Assembly (NCBI GenBank): GCA_963931615.1
Contig: OZ007032.1
Coordinates: forward strand, 62,001-126,000
Reading direction: 5' to 3'
Length of the DNA stretch: 64,000 nucleotides
Source: Coprenecus sp902388455
Lineage (GTDB): Bacteria; Bacteroidota; Bacteroidia; Bacteroidales; UBA932
Every line of letters starts with the position of its first letter. Position 1 is the stretch's first letter. Positions 25,382 through 33,003 of this stretch are shown piece by piece. The notes below the pieces were generated by a model. The model did no database searches and had not been told where the DNA came from. It saw only the letters and a list, made by a program, of their open reading frames with translations. The position numbers and the translations under genes were made by a program.

Positions 25382-26218
25382 ATGAGAAGAAGTCTATTCA
25401 TAACCATTCTGGCGCTTCTAGTTCTGTCAGTTCCCGTTAAGGCTCAGAGTTATGCCATAGAACAGCCTAAGTTCGGAGACATGCAGTTCACATTGCTGCT
25501 TGGCTCCTCCAACTTCTCGCTGTACAATGAGACTTATGGCTTGAGCTACCTGATGCCTTACGGCAACTACGGACTGGACGACCAGTCGAACATCGGCTTC
25601 GGATCAGATCCGCTGGTGTTCCTCGACCTTGGCAGTATGAATAGCAACAGTATAGTCAACAGCATCGGAATCCGTTACTCGTATTTCGTCCACAAACGCT
25701 TCGATGTCAACGTGATGTTCGGTATGAACATCAATGCAACCCCGAAGAAGGACTTCATCGAAGGTGATTTCGAGGTTCCGGATATGAGTATCCCCAATGC
25801 AGATTATGTAGTGGGACGTACCAATCACATGTTTTATGTGCAGTTAGGTACCAACTTCTATTTTCTGCCGGACAATCCCCGTATCTCTCCCTATGTCGGA
25901 GTGGTGTTCGGGTATCAGTTCGCCCGTCTGGAGACGATGCTTCCCTACACCGGAGAAGAGGATGCTTACGGTGATCCCATTGAGTTGACAACGCCTTCTT
26001 ATCAGGCCGGTCAGTCATGGGCAGTGCAGGGCGGATTCGTAGCAGGTATTGATTATTCAGTGGCTCCCGGCCTTATCCTGGGTGTCGAGGTATTTCCGGC
26101 CATGTACCAGTGCAGCGTTATGGAACTGCATCCCTCGGGCATGACCCCTTACCGCGCCATCAACCACGATGTCAAGATTCTGACGATGCCCCGCCTGAAA
26201 CTGGCCTTCCGCTTCTGA
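25382..26218 (+). CDS. Outer-membrane beta-barrel protein
   Basis: 278 residues with a Sec signal peptide (MRRSLFITILALLVLSVPVKAQ). The mature part alternates short hydrophobic and polar strands with aromatic girdle residues (FVHKRFDVNVMFGMNINATP, MFYVQLGTNFYFLPDNPRISPYVGVVFGYQFAR, AGIDYSVAPGLILGVEVFPAMY) and ends in LKLAFRF, a terminal phenylalanine typical of BAM substrates. Probably an 8-10 strand barrel. It shares an operon with the coiled-coil lipoprotein, its likely partner. Confidence 0.83.
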   Translation: MRRSLFITILALLVLSVPVKAQSYAIEQPKFGDMQFTLLLGSSNFSLYNETYGLSYLMPYGNYGLDDQSNIGFGSDPLVFLDLGSMNSNSIVNSIGIRYSYFVHKRFDVNVMFGMNINATPKKDFIEGDFEVPDMSIPNADYVVGRTNHMFYVQLGTNFYFLPDNPRISPYVGVVFGYQFARLETMLPYTGEEDAYGDPIELTTPSYQAGQSWAVQGGFVAGIDYSVAPGLILGVEVFPAMYQCSVMELHPSGMTPYRAINHDVKILTMPRLKLAFRF

Positions 26219-26245
26219 CACCTACTGTTGCAGTAAATAACTTTA

Positions 26246-26278
26246 GAGCCGCCCCGGACTGGAGCGGCTCTTTTTTTT
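26246..26278 (+). terminator. Rho-independent terminator after the barrel gene
   Basis: GAGCCGC (26246-26252) pairs with GCGGCTC (26264-26270), 11-nt loop, then eight T residues. This strong stop isolates the ribosomal operon that begins downstream. Confidence 0.92.
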
Positions 26279-26417
26279 GATGTGCCCGCGCCCGTGTCCA
26301 AAACGCCATTCCCGAAAATGTTTATATTTTCTTAAGCGCCTGACCGACCGTTGCTTGACCTTCAAAAAATCCGGTCGAAAATGCAGTAAAAATTTTTCAA
26401 AAAAACTTCAAAAAAGT

Positions 26418-26447
26418 TTGGTGTTAAAGGAATTTGTAATATCTTTG
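26418..26447 (+). promoter_or_regulatory. Promoter of the rplP-rplQ ribosomal operon
   Basis: TTG (26418-26420), 19-nt spacer, TATCTTTG (26440-26447): exact consensus, followed by a leader of about 62 nt before rplP. It shows that this half of the S10 operon is transcribed independently. The A/T-rich tract upstream (26380-26415) could act as an UP-like element, as expected for a strong promoter. Confidence 0.82.
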
Positions 26448-26515
26448 CAGCCCCGTTTAATGGGAGAACTATATTTAGTTGACTGGAAATAATAGACTTA
26501 CAAAAAGTATAGACA

Positions 26516-26938
26516 ATGTTACAACCAAAGAAAACCAAGTTCAGAAGGCAGCAGAAAGGCCGTATGAAAGGGAATGCTCATCGTGGAACTGAGCTTTCTT
26601 TCGGCTCTTTCGGTATCAAGACCCTTGAGTCGGCATGGCTCACTGGTCAGCAGATAGAGGCTGCCCGTCAGGCTGTAGTGCGTTACATGAAACGTGAAGG
26701 TAAGATTTGGATTCGCGTTTTCCCTGACAAACCTTACACAAAGAAACCTGCTGAGGTACGTATGGGTAAAGGTAAAGGTAATCCCGAGGGATTCGTAGCT
26801 CCTATCACTCCCGGCCGCATGCTTATAGAGGCTGAGGGTGTGCCCATGGAAGTGGCCAAAGAGGCACTCCGTCTTGGAGCACAGAAACTTCCCGTTACCA
26901 CCAAGTTCGTGGTCCGCAGAGATTATGTTGAACAGTAA
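26516..26938 (+). CDS. rplP: 50S ribosomal protein L16
   Basis: 140-residue large-subunit protein at the base of the peptidyl transferase/A-site region. MLQPKKTKFRRQQKGRMKG and the GKGKGNPEGFVAPI segment, with the arginine-rich site near the C-terminus, are typical. Normally preceded by rpsC and rplV; here it is the first gene after its own promoter, preceded by a lipoprotein/barrel pair, so the S10 operon is split at this point. Confidence 0.97.
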   Translation: MLQPKKTKFRRQQKGRMKGNAHRGTELSFGSFGIKTLESAWLTGQQIEAARQAVVRYMKREGKIWIRVFPDKPYTKKPAEVRMGKGKGNPEGFVAPITPGRMLIEAEGVPMEVAKEALRLGAQKLPVTTKFVVRRDYVEQ

Positions 26939-26944
26939 TAAACC

Positions 26945-26949
26945 GGAGG
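26945..26949 (+). promoter_or_regulatory. Shine-Dalgarno site of rpmC
   Basis: GGAGG 7 nt before the rpmC ATG. Such sites are rare elsewhere in this window. Confidence 0.65.
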
Positions 26950-26956
26950 AGAAGAA

Positions 26957-27163
26957 ATGAAACCCAAGGAAATCAGAGAAATGTCTATCAAGGACCTGCG
27001 CGAGCGCATTGAGACCGAGAAGGCCAACCTGGCGCAGATGAAGATCAACCATGCCGTCTCCCCCATTGAGGACACCTCAAAGATCAGAAAGGCAGGAAAG
27101 GACATCGCCCGCATGCTCACTATCCTGACCGAAAAGGAAAACCAGGCTAAAGTAGAAGAGTAA
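26957..27163 (+). CDS. rpmC: 50S ribosomal protein L29
   Basis: 68-residue two-helix protein near the tunnel exit. MKPKEIREMSIKDLRERIETEK and the central RKAGKDIARMLTIL helix match L29. The gene order after rplP is the standard one. Confidence 0.96.
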   Translation: MKPKEIREMSIKDLRERIETEKANLAQMKINHAVSPIEDTSKIRKAGKDIARMLTILTEKENQAKVEE

Positions 27164-27168
27164 CCGCT

Positions 27169-27423
27169 ATGGAAAGAAATTTACGTAAGGAAAGAATCGG
27201 TGTGGTGGTCAGCAACAAAATGGACAAATCCATCATCGTGGCTGTAAGAATTAAGGAGAAACACCCTGTTTACGGCAAGTTCGTGAACAAGACCACCAAG
27301 TTCGTCGCTCATGACGAGAAGAACACATGCGACGAAGGCGATACAGTCCGCATCATGGAGACCCGTCCCCTGAGCAAGACCAAACGCTGGAGATTAGTAG
27401 AAATCGTAGAAAAAGTGAAGTAA
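27169..27423 (+). CDS. rpsQ: 30S ribosomal protein S17
   Basis: 84-residue primary 16S rRNA-binding protein with an OB fold; the LRKERIGVVVSNKMDKS opening and the later GDTVRIMETRPLSKTKRWRLVEI block are family hallmarks. Five nt after rpmC. Confidence 0.97.
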   Translation: MERNLRKERIGVVVSNKMDKSIIVAVRIKEKHPVYGKFVNKTTKFVAHDEKNTCDEGDTVRIMETRPLSKTKRWRLVEIVEKVK

Positions 27424-27424
27424 A

Positions 27425-27790
27425 ATGATACAACAGGAATCACGTTTAATGGTAGCTGACAACAGCGGTGCAAAAGAGGTCCTCTGCATCCGTGTACTCG
27501 GAGGTACCCGCCGCCGTTATGCCAGCGTCGGCGACAAGATCGTAGTCGCTGTCAAGAGCGCTATCCCCGGCGGTGACGCCAAGAAGGGATCGGTATCCAA
27601 GGCCGTTGTAGTGCGCACCAAGAAAGAGATCCGTCGTGCCGACGGTTCGTACATCCGTTTTGACGACAATGCCTGCGTGCTTTTGAACAACCAGGGCGAG
27701 GTCCGCGGAACCCGTATCTTCGGTCCCGTTGCCCGTGAGCTGCGCGACAACTACATGAAGATTGTCTCTCTTGCACCCGAGGTACTTTAA
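27425..27790 (+). CDS. rplN: 50S ribosomal protein L14
   Basis: 121-residue subunit-interface protein. MIQQESRLMVADNSGAKEV and GTRIFGPVARELRD are conserved L14 segments. It starts one base after the rpsQ stop, indicating coupling. Confidence 0.97.
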   Translation: MIQQESRLMVADNSGAKEVLCIRVLGGTRRRYASVGDKIVVAVKSAIPGGDAKKGSVSKAVVVRTKKEIRRADGSYIRFDDNACVLLNNQGEVRGTRIFGPVARELRDNYMKIVSLAPEVL

Positions 27791-27795
27791 TATAT

Positions 27796-27801
27796 AGGAG
27801 G
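27796..27801 (+). promoter_or_regulatory. Perfect Shine-Dalgarno site of rplX
   Basis: AGGAGG 7 nt before the rplX ATG. Confidence 0.7.
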
Positions 27802-27808
27802 TACAGAC

Positions 27809-28132
27809 ATGAATAAGAAATTACATATCAAGAAAGGGGACATGGTCTACGTGAACGCCGGCAATGACAAGGGCAAGACCGGTAAGGTTCTCGAGATTAT
27901 CACCAAGAAAGACCGCGCTATCGTTGAGGGTGTCAACATGGTGAGCAAGCACACCAAGCCCAATGCAAAACATCCCCAGGGCGGTATTATCAAACAGGAA
28001 GCCGGAATTCATATTTCCAACCTCCAGGTAGTGGATCCTGCAAAGGGTGGTCCTACCAGGATCGGACGCCGTATGGGCGAGAATGGAAAACTGGTCCGTT
28101 ATGCTAAAAAATCAGGAGAGGAGATTAAATAA
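27809..28132 (+). CDS. rplX: 50S ribosomal protein L24
   Basis: 107-residue assembly-initiating protein with a KOW motif (KKGDMVYVNAGNDKGKTGKVL, residues 8-28). Its stop overlaps the rplE start by one base. Confidence 0.97.
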   Translation: MNKKLHIKKGDMVYVNAGNDKGKTGKVLEIITKKDRAIVEGVNMVSKHTKPNAKHPQGGIIKQEAGIHISNLQVVDPAKGGPTRIGRRMGENGKLVRYAKKSGEEIK

Positions 28133-28737
28133 TGGCAAAGAAAAAAGTAGAAGAGACCAAGCAGGAACAGCACGTGAGCTTGGCAGGATACGTTCCTAAT
28201 CTTCAGAAGAAATACAAAGAAGAGATCGTAGGTAAGCTCCAGAAGGAGTTCGGCTTCGCTACTGTAATGCAGGTGCCCAGGCTTGTAAAGATTACCCTCA
28301 ATCAGGGTATCGGTGACGCTACAGGGGACAAGAAGCTCGTAGAGGTTGCTCAGCAGGAGCTCACCGCCATCGCAGGCCAGAAGGCCGTGACCACTTATTC
28401 CAGAAAGGATATCTCCAACTTCAAGCTCCGCCGCGGTACCGCCATCGGAGTGAAGGTTACCCTCAGGGGCGCCCGCATGTATGAGTTCCTTGAGAGGCTC
28501 ATCGCAGTATCCCTGCCCCGTATCCGTGACTTCAACGGTATCAATGAGAAGTTCGACGGCCGCGGTAACTACACCCTCGGTATCAAGGAGCAGATCATCT
28601 TCCCCGAGATCGACATCGACAAGATTACCAAGATTTTCGGCCTCGAGATTACCTTTGTAACCTCCACTGAGAAGGATGAGGAGGCTCATGCACTTCTCCG
28701 TGAGTTCGGACTGCCTTTTAAGAACAAAAAATCGTAA
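28132..28737 (+). CDS. rplE: 50S ribosomal protein L5
   Basis: 5S rRNA-binding protein of the central protuberance. 201 residues, about 20 more than many homologs because of a charged N-terminal extension (MAKKKVEETKQEQHVSLAG) before the usual LQKKYKEEIVGKLQKEF start; a shorter start is not obvious because the ATG overlaps the rplX stop. PRLVKITLNQGIGD, NFKLRRGTAIGVKVTLRG and the C-terminal FPEIDID region are conserved. Confidence 0.96.
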   Translation: MAKKKVEETKQEQHVSLAGYVPNLQKKYKEEIVGKLQKEFGFATVMQVPRLVKITLNQGIGDATGDKKLVEVAQQELTAIAGQKAVTTYSRKDISNFKLRRGTAIGVKVTLRGARMYEFLERLIAVSLPRIRDFNGINEKFDGRGNYTLGIKEQIIFPEIDIDKITKIFGLEITFVTSTEKDEEAHALLREFGLPFKNKKS

Positions 28738-28746
28738 TTAGAAGAT

Positions 28747-29016
28747 ATGGCAAAAGAATCAATGAAAGCTCGCGAAGTGAAACGTGCGAGATTGTGCGCT
28801 AAATACGCAGAAAAACGTAAAGCTCTCAAGGAAGCCGGCGACTGGGCCGCTCTCGACAGACTCCCCAAGAACTCGAGTCCCTGCCGTCAGCACAACCGTT
28901 GCTCCATCACCGGACGTCCCAAAGGCTATATGCGTGTTTTCGGCATCAGCCGTATTCAGTTCCGCGAGATGGCCAGCAAGGGTCTTATCCCCGGCGTTCG
29001 CAAGGCATCCTGGTAA
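28747..29016 (+). CDS. rpsN: 30S ribosomal protein S14 (zinc-independent type)
   Basis: 89-residue form, the longer zinc-free version: it has NSSPCRQHNRCSITGRPKGY instead of the CxxC-x12-CxxC zinc knuckle of the 61-residue form. Ends GVRKASW as usual. Confidence 0.97.
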   Translation: MAKESMKAREVKRARLCAKYAEKRKALKEAGDWAALDRLPKNSSPCRQHNRCSITGRPKGYMRVFGISRIQFREMASKGLIPGVRKASW

Positions 29017-29054
29017 GAGAATACATTTAACTTAATTTATAAACCATTGGATAT

Positions 29055-29073
29055 CGGGCGCCGGAAGGCGTCG
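29055..29073 (+). promoter_or_regulatory. GNRA-capped hairpin upstream of rpsH
   Basis: CGCC (29059-29062) and GGCG (29067-29070) close a GGAA tetraloop, extended by G-U and G-C pairs outward. It stands in the only sizeable gap (81 nt) of this part of the operon, 27 nt before rpsH. It could be a regulatory or processing element; S8 is a known autoregulator of spc operons in other bacteria, but the site here is inference. Confidence 0.4.
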
Positions 29074-29097
29074 AACCACTAAAACAAAACAAACAAA

Positions 29098-29493
29098 ATG
29101 ACTGATCCAATAGCAGATTACCTGACGAGAGTCAGAAACGCGTATCTCGCAAAGCACAAGATCGTAGAGATTCCCGCGTCCAAGATGAAGATGGAGATCA
29201 CCCGCATCCTCCATGAGAAAGGATACATCCTCAGCTACAAGCTGGTCGAGGGTACTCCCTACAACACCATCAAGATAGCCCTGAAGTATCATCCCACTAC
29301 CAAGCAGGCGGCTGTCAAGAAGATTCAGAGAGTTTCGAGCCCCGGTCTGAGAAAGTACGTCGGCGTAGAGGATATGCCCCGCGTGCTCAACGGCATGGGT
29401 ATCGCCATTCTCTCTACTTCGAAGGGAATCATCACCGACAAGGAAGCCAAGGACATGAACGTCGGCGGCGAGGTGCTGTGTTATGTTTATTAA
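29098..29493 (+). CDS. rpsH: 30S ribosomal protein S8
   Basis: 131-residue primary 16S rRNA-binding protein. MTDPIADYLTRVRNAYLAKH, RVSSPGLRKYVGVEDMPRV and the final GGEVLCYVY match S8. The GISILSTSKG-type loop is present as GIAILSTSKG. Confidence 0.97.
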   Translation: MTDPIADYLTRVRNAYLAKHKIVEIPASKMKMEITRILHEKGYILSYKLVEGTPYNTIKIALKYHPTTKQAAVKKIQRVSSPGLRKYVGVEDMPRVLNGMGIAILSTSKGIITDKEAKDMNVGGEVLCYVY

Positions 29494-29514
29494 TGTTAAA
29501 ATCGTAAGAATACA

Positions 29515-30075
29515 ATGTCAAGAATTGGAAAATTGCCTGTACACCTGCCGCAGGGCGTGACCGTGACGGTCGGCGCCGACAATGTGGTACTGGTTAAAGG
29601 ACCGCTCGGACAACTGAGTCAGAAAGTTGATCCTGACATCAAAGTATCCGTTGAAGGGAATACACTCACGGTAAGCCGTCCCACGGACCAGCCCCGTCAC
29701 CGTTCCCTGCACGGACTCTACCGTGCACTCATTCACAATATGGTGACTGGAGTGTCCACTGGTTTCACTATCAAGCAGGAACTGATAGGTGTAGGTTACC
29801 GCGTTGAGGTCAAGGGCCAGATCCTTGAGCTCGCTCTCGGATACTCCCACGACATCCACTTCATGCTCCCCTCGGAGATTAAGGCCGAGGCCGAGCCCGT
29901 GAAGAAGGGTCAGAATCCTGTTCTCGTACTCAAGAGCTGCGACAAGCAGCTGCTCGGCCAGGTAGCCGCCAAGATCCGCTCTATGCGTGCTCCCGAGCCT
30001 TATAAGGGTAAAGGTATCAAGTTCGTAGGCGAACAGCTCCGCCGCAAGGCCGGTAAGTCCGCAGGCGCTAAATAA
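29515..30075 (+). CDS. rplF: 50S ribosomal protein L6
   Basis: 186-residue protein with two repeated alpha/beta halves near the factor-binding site. MSRIGKLPVHLPQGVTV, the GVGYRVEVKGQILELALGYSH block and PEPYKGKGIKFVGE are diagnostic. Confidence 0.97.
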   Translation: MSRIGKLPVHLPQGVTVTVGADNVVLVKGPLGQLSQKVDPDIKVSVEGNTLTVSRPTDQPRHRSLHGLYRALIHNMVTGVSTGFTIKQELIGVGYRVEVKGQILELALGYSHDIHFMLPSEIKAEAEPVKKGQNPVLVLKSCDKQLLGQVAAKIRSMRAPEPYKGKGIKFVGEQLRRKAGKSAGAK

Positions 30076-30077
30076 TT

Positions 30078-30083
30078 AGGAGG
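30078..30083 (+). promoter_or_regulatory. Perfect Shine-Dalgarno site of rplR
   Basis: AGGAGG 8 nt before the rplR ATG. Confidence 0.7.
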
Positions 30084-30091
30084 ATAGGAAT

Positions 30092-30454
30092 ATGGCAATG
30101 ACTAAAATACAGAGAAGACAGAGAATACGCTACCGTATCCGCAAGGTGGTCAACGGTACTCCCGAGAGACCCAGGATGTCCGTATTCAGAAGCAACAAGC
30201 AGATCTACGTTCAGGTCATCGATGACACCAAGGGCTTTACCCTCGTGTCCGCCGGCTCCAATGACAAGTCTCTTGCGGAGGCTGTCAAGGGCAAGACTGC
30301 CACAGAGGTGGCTGCTCTGGTGGGCAAGCTCATCGCCGAGCGTGCTGCAGAGAAGGGTATCACCACCGTGTCGTTCGACCGTGGAGGCTACCTGTATCAC
30401 GGAAGAGTTAAAAGTTTGGCAGACGCAGCCCGCGAGGGCGGTCTTAAATTCTAA
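30092..30454 (+). CDS. rplR: 50S ribosomal protein L18
   Basis: 120-residue 5S rRNA-binding protein; RRQRIRYRIRKVVNGTPERPR, FRSNKQIYVQVIDD and the end FDRGGYLYHGRVKSLADAAREGGL are conserved. Confidence 0.97.
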   Translation: MAMTKIQRRQRIRYRIRKVVNGTPERPRMSVFRSNKQIYVQVIDDTKGFTLVSAGSNDKSLAEAVKGKTATEVAALVGKLIAERAAEKGITTVSFDRGGYLYHGRVKSLADAAREGGLKF

Positions 30455-30460
30455 GAGACT

Positions 30461-30979
30461 ATGGCAGATATCAACGTAAAGAAAGTAAAAACCACCGATC
30501 TGGAGCTCAAGGACAGATTGGTAGCAGTACAGAGGGTTACCAAGGTAACCAAGGGCGGACGCCATTTCAGTTTCGCTGCTATAGTAGTAGTAGGCGATGA
30601 GAAAGGTGTGGTAGGCTATGGTCTCGGAAAGGCCAACGAAGTCACCACCGCTATATCTAAAGGTATAGAGGACGCTAAGAAGAATCTCGTAAAAGTGCCT
30701 CTGAACAAGAGGACCATCCCTCATGAGCAGGAGGCGAAGTTCGGCGGAGCCAAGGTGTTCATGAAGCCTGCAGCCCCCGGTACCGGTGTGAAGGCAGGAG
30801 GTGCGATGCGTGCCGTATTCGAGTCTGTAGGTGTTCAGGACGTGCTGGCAAAGTCCAAGGGCTCGTCCAACCCTCACAACTTGGTTAAGGCCACTATCGC
30901 CGCCCTCGCTGAGCTCCGTGACGCTTATACAGTGGCCGGTGTCCGCGGTATCCCCATGCAAAGAGTATTTAAAGGATAA
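30461..30979 (+). CDS. rpsE: 30S ribosomal protein S5
   Basis: 172-residue decoding-fidelity protein. The double-stranded RNA-binding-like N-domain has VQRVTKVTKGGRHFSFAAIVVVGD and the C-domain FMKPAAPGTGVKAGG and SSNPHNLVKATIAAL. The stop codon shares a base with the next Shine-Dalgarno site. Confidence 0.97.
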   Translation: MADINVKKVKTTDLELKDRLVAVQRVTKVTKGGRHFSFAAIVVVGDEKGVVGYGLGKANEVTTAISKGIEDAKKNLVKVPLNKRTIPHEQEAKFGGAKVFMKPAAPGTGVKAGGAMRAVFESVGVQDVLAKSKGSSNPHNLVKATIAALAELRDAYTVAGVRGIPMQRVFKG

Positions 30980-30984
30980 GGAGG
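30979..30984 (+). promoter_or_regulatory. Perfect Shine-Dalgarno site of rpmD
   Basis: AGGAGG 7 nt before the rpmD ATG, overlapping the last base of the rpsE stop codon. Confidence 0.7.
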
Positions 30985-30991
30985 CAAGACA

Positions 30992-31174
30992 ATGGCAAAA
31001 GTTAAAGTTACTCAGATCAAAAGCAAGAACGGCTCTACTCAGAGGCAGAGGGCAAACCTCGAGTCTCTCGGTCTGCGCCGTATGCATCAGTCGGTGGAGA
31101 TTGAGCTGACTCCCGTGACCAACGGTATGATTCAGAAAGTTCTCCATCTTGTTAAAGTAGAAGAGATTAACTAA
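30992..31174 (+). CDS. rpmD: 50S ribosomal protein L30
   Basis: 60-residue small protein: VKVTQIKSKNGSTQRQRANLESLGLR and VTNGMIQKVLHLVKVEEI match L30. Confidence 0.96.
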   Translation: MAKVKVTQIKSKNGSTQRQRANLESLGLRRMHQSVEIELTPVTNGMIQKVLHLVKVEEIN

Positions 31175-31191
31175 ATAGTAAGGTAAAAGAG

Positions 31192-31638
31192 ATGAAACTA
31201 CATAATTTAACACCTGCAGAAGGTTCCCGCAAGAATGTCAAACGTGTCGGCAGGGGCGAAGGCTCCGGTCACGGTGGACAGTCTACCCGCGGTATGAACG
31301 GCGCCAAGTCCCGCTCCGGCTATCGTCACAAGATCGGATTCGAGGGAGGCCAGATGCCTATCCAGAGGCGTCTGCCCAAGTTCGGATTCAAGAACCCCAC
31401 CAGAGTGGAGTACAAGGCGGTGAACCTTTCCACCCTTCAGGCTCTGAGCGAGAGGCGGAACATCACGGTGATCGATTTCGATGTACTCGTCTCCGCCGGT
31501 CTTGTTTCCAAGAACGACAAGGTGAAGATTCTAGGCAACGGTGAACTCACAGCCAAGCTGGAAGTTACTGCCGATGCATTCTCCAAGTCAGCAAAGGAGA
31601 AGATCGAGGCTCTCGAGGGTAAGGCTATAGTACTCTAA
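31192..31638 (+). CDS. rplO: 50S ribosomal protein L15
   Basis: 148-residue protein with the glycine/arginine-rich N-terminal extension (RVGRGEGSGHGGQSTRGMNG) that penetrates 23S rRNA, then FEGGQMPIQRRLPKFGF. Immediately precedes secY as in most bacteria. Confidence 0.97.
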   Translation: MKLHNLTPAEGSRKNVKRVGRGEGSGHGGQSTRGMNGAKSRSGYRHKIGFEGGQMPIQRRLPKFGFKNPTRVEYKAVNLSTLQALSERRNITVIDFDVLVSAGLVSKNDKVKILGNGELTAKLEVTADAFSKSAKEKIEALEGKAIVL

Positions 31639-31653
31639 TAAGCAAAGCGGCCG

Positions 31654-32973
31654 ATGAAAAGATTTATACAGACAATAAAGAATATCTTCAAGATTGAAGA
31701 GCTGAGGAAAAGGTTGGGATATACCTTTCTCCTCTTGCTTGTGTACCGTCTCGGGTGCTTCATTGTAGTGCCGGGTATAGACCCGACCAAACTGCAGGAG
31801 CTCGAGGCTCAGGCGTCCACAGGCCTCCTCAGTCTGTTGGATATGTTTTCCGGCGGCGCTTTCGGCAACGCTTCCATCTTCGCGCTGGGAGTGATGCCGT
31901 ACATCTCCGCGTCCATCGTCATCCAGCTCCTGGGTGTGATGGTCCCCTACTTCCAGAAGATGCAGAGGGAAGGGGAGAGCGGACGTAGAAAAATGAACCA
32001 GTGGACACGCTATCTGACAATTGTAATCCTTCTGCTTCAAGGACCTGCGTACATTACCAACCTTCACGCACAATTGCCCGCAGATGCGTTCTTAGTACAG
32101 GGTTTCGGATTCAACATCTTCGCTACTATCGTGCTGATGGCAGGTACGATGTTCGTGATGTGGCTCGGCGAGCGCATTACCGACAGGGGTATCGGTAACG
32201 GTATCTCCCTGATTATTATGGTCGGTATCATCGCCCGTCTGCCCTTCGCGGTATTCGCTGAAGCCGCGCAGAGATTCAACCAGACCAATGGCGGAGCTCT
32301 CATGTTCCTCATTGAGATAGTGATTCTCTTCCTCGTCTTCATCGCCACCATTGCACTCGTACAGGGACAGCGCAAAGTTCCCGTACAGTATGCCAAGAGA
32401 GTGGTCGGAAACCGTCAGTACGGTGGAGTCCGTCAGTATATACCTCTGAAAATAAACGCGGCCGGCGTAATGCCGATTATTTTCGCACAGGCCCTGATGA
32501 TGTTCCCGCTCCTGCTCGCGCGTTTCGACGCCTCGCAGGGACTTGCGGCTACACTTAGCGACTATACCGGATTCTGGTATAATGCCATCTTCGCAGTTCT
32601 CGTGATAGTGTTCACTTACTTCTACACCGCAGTAACCGTGAACCCCAACATGATGGCTGAGGAGATGAAGAAGAACGGTGGTTTTATTCCCGGAGTGAAG
32701 CCCGGAAAGAAGACTGTCGACTACCTCGATGCAATAATGTCGCGTATCACCCTGCCCGGATCATTCTTCCTGGCTATCGTGGCGATACTTCCGGCATTTG
32801 CGATGATGTGCGGGATAAACAACCAGTTCTCCCAGTTCTACGGAGGAACCTCGCTGCTTATCCTTGTAGGCGTAGTGCTTGATACCCTGCAGCAGATTGA
32901 ATCACATCTGCTCATGAGGCACTACGACGGTTTGATGAAGACCGGACGCCTTAAAGGCCGTTCGGGAATGTAA
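31654..32973 (+). CDS. secY: Preprotein translocase subunit SecY
   Basis: Central channel subunit of the Sec translocon in the inner membrane, 439 residues and about ten membrane segments. RLGYTFLLLLVYRLGCFIVVPGID (TM1), the plug region FSGGAFGNASIFALGVMPYISASIVIQLL, the QGQRKVPVQYAKRVVG loop (the ribosome-contacting cytoplasmic loop) and NPNMMAEEMKKNGGFIPGVKPGK are typical. It is in its usual spc position between rplO and map. Confidence 0.97.
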   Translation: MKRFIQTIKNIFKIEELRKRLGYTFLLLLVYRLGCFIVVPGIDPTKLQELEAQASTGLLSLLDMFSGGAFGNASIFALGVMPYISASIVIQLLGVMVPYFQKMQREGESGRRKMNQWTRYLTIVILLLQGPAYITNLHAQLPADAFLVQGFGFNIFATIVLMAGTMFVMWLGERITDRGIGNGISLIIMVGIIARLPFAVFAEAAQRFNQTNGGALMFLIEIVILFLVFIATIALVQGQRKVPVQYAKRVVGNRQYGGVRQYIPLKINAAGVMPIIFAQALMMFPLLLARFDASQGLAATLSDYTGFWYNAIFAVLVIVFTYFYTAVTVNPNMMAEEMKKNGGFIPGVKPGKKTVDYLDAIMSRITLPGSFFLAIVAILPAFAMMCGINNQFSQFYGGTSLLILVGVVLDTLQQIESHLLMRHYDGLMKTGRLKGRSGM

Positions 32974-33003
32974 TTCTCAAAAGTTCTAAAAAGTTTTTGA
33001 GGT

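Noticed and set aside
30068..31213. 381-codon minus-strand frame across rplR-rpsE-rpmD
   Set aside because: Lies opposite several certain ribosomal protein genes; composition is a shadow effect.
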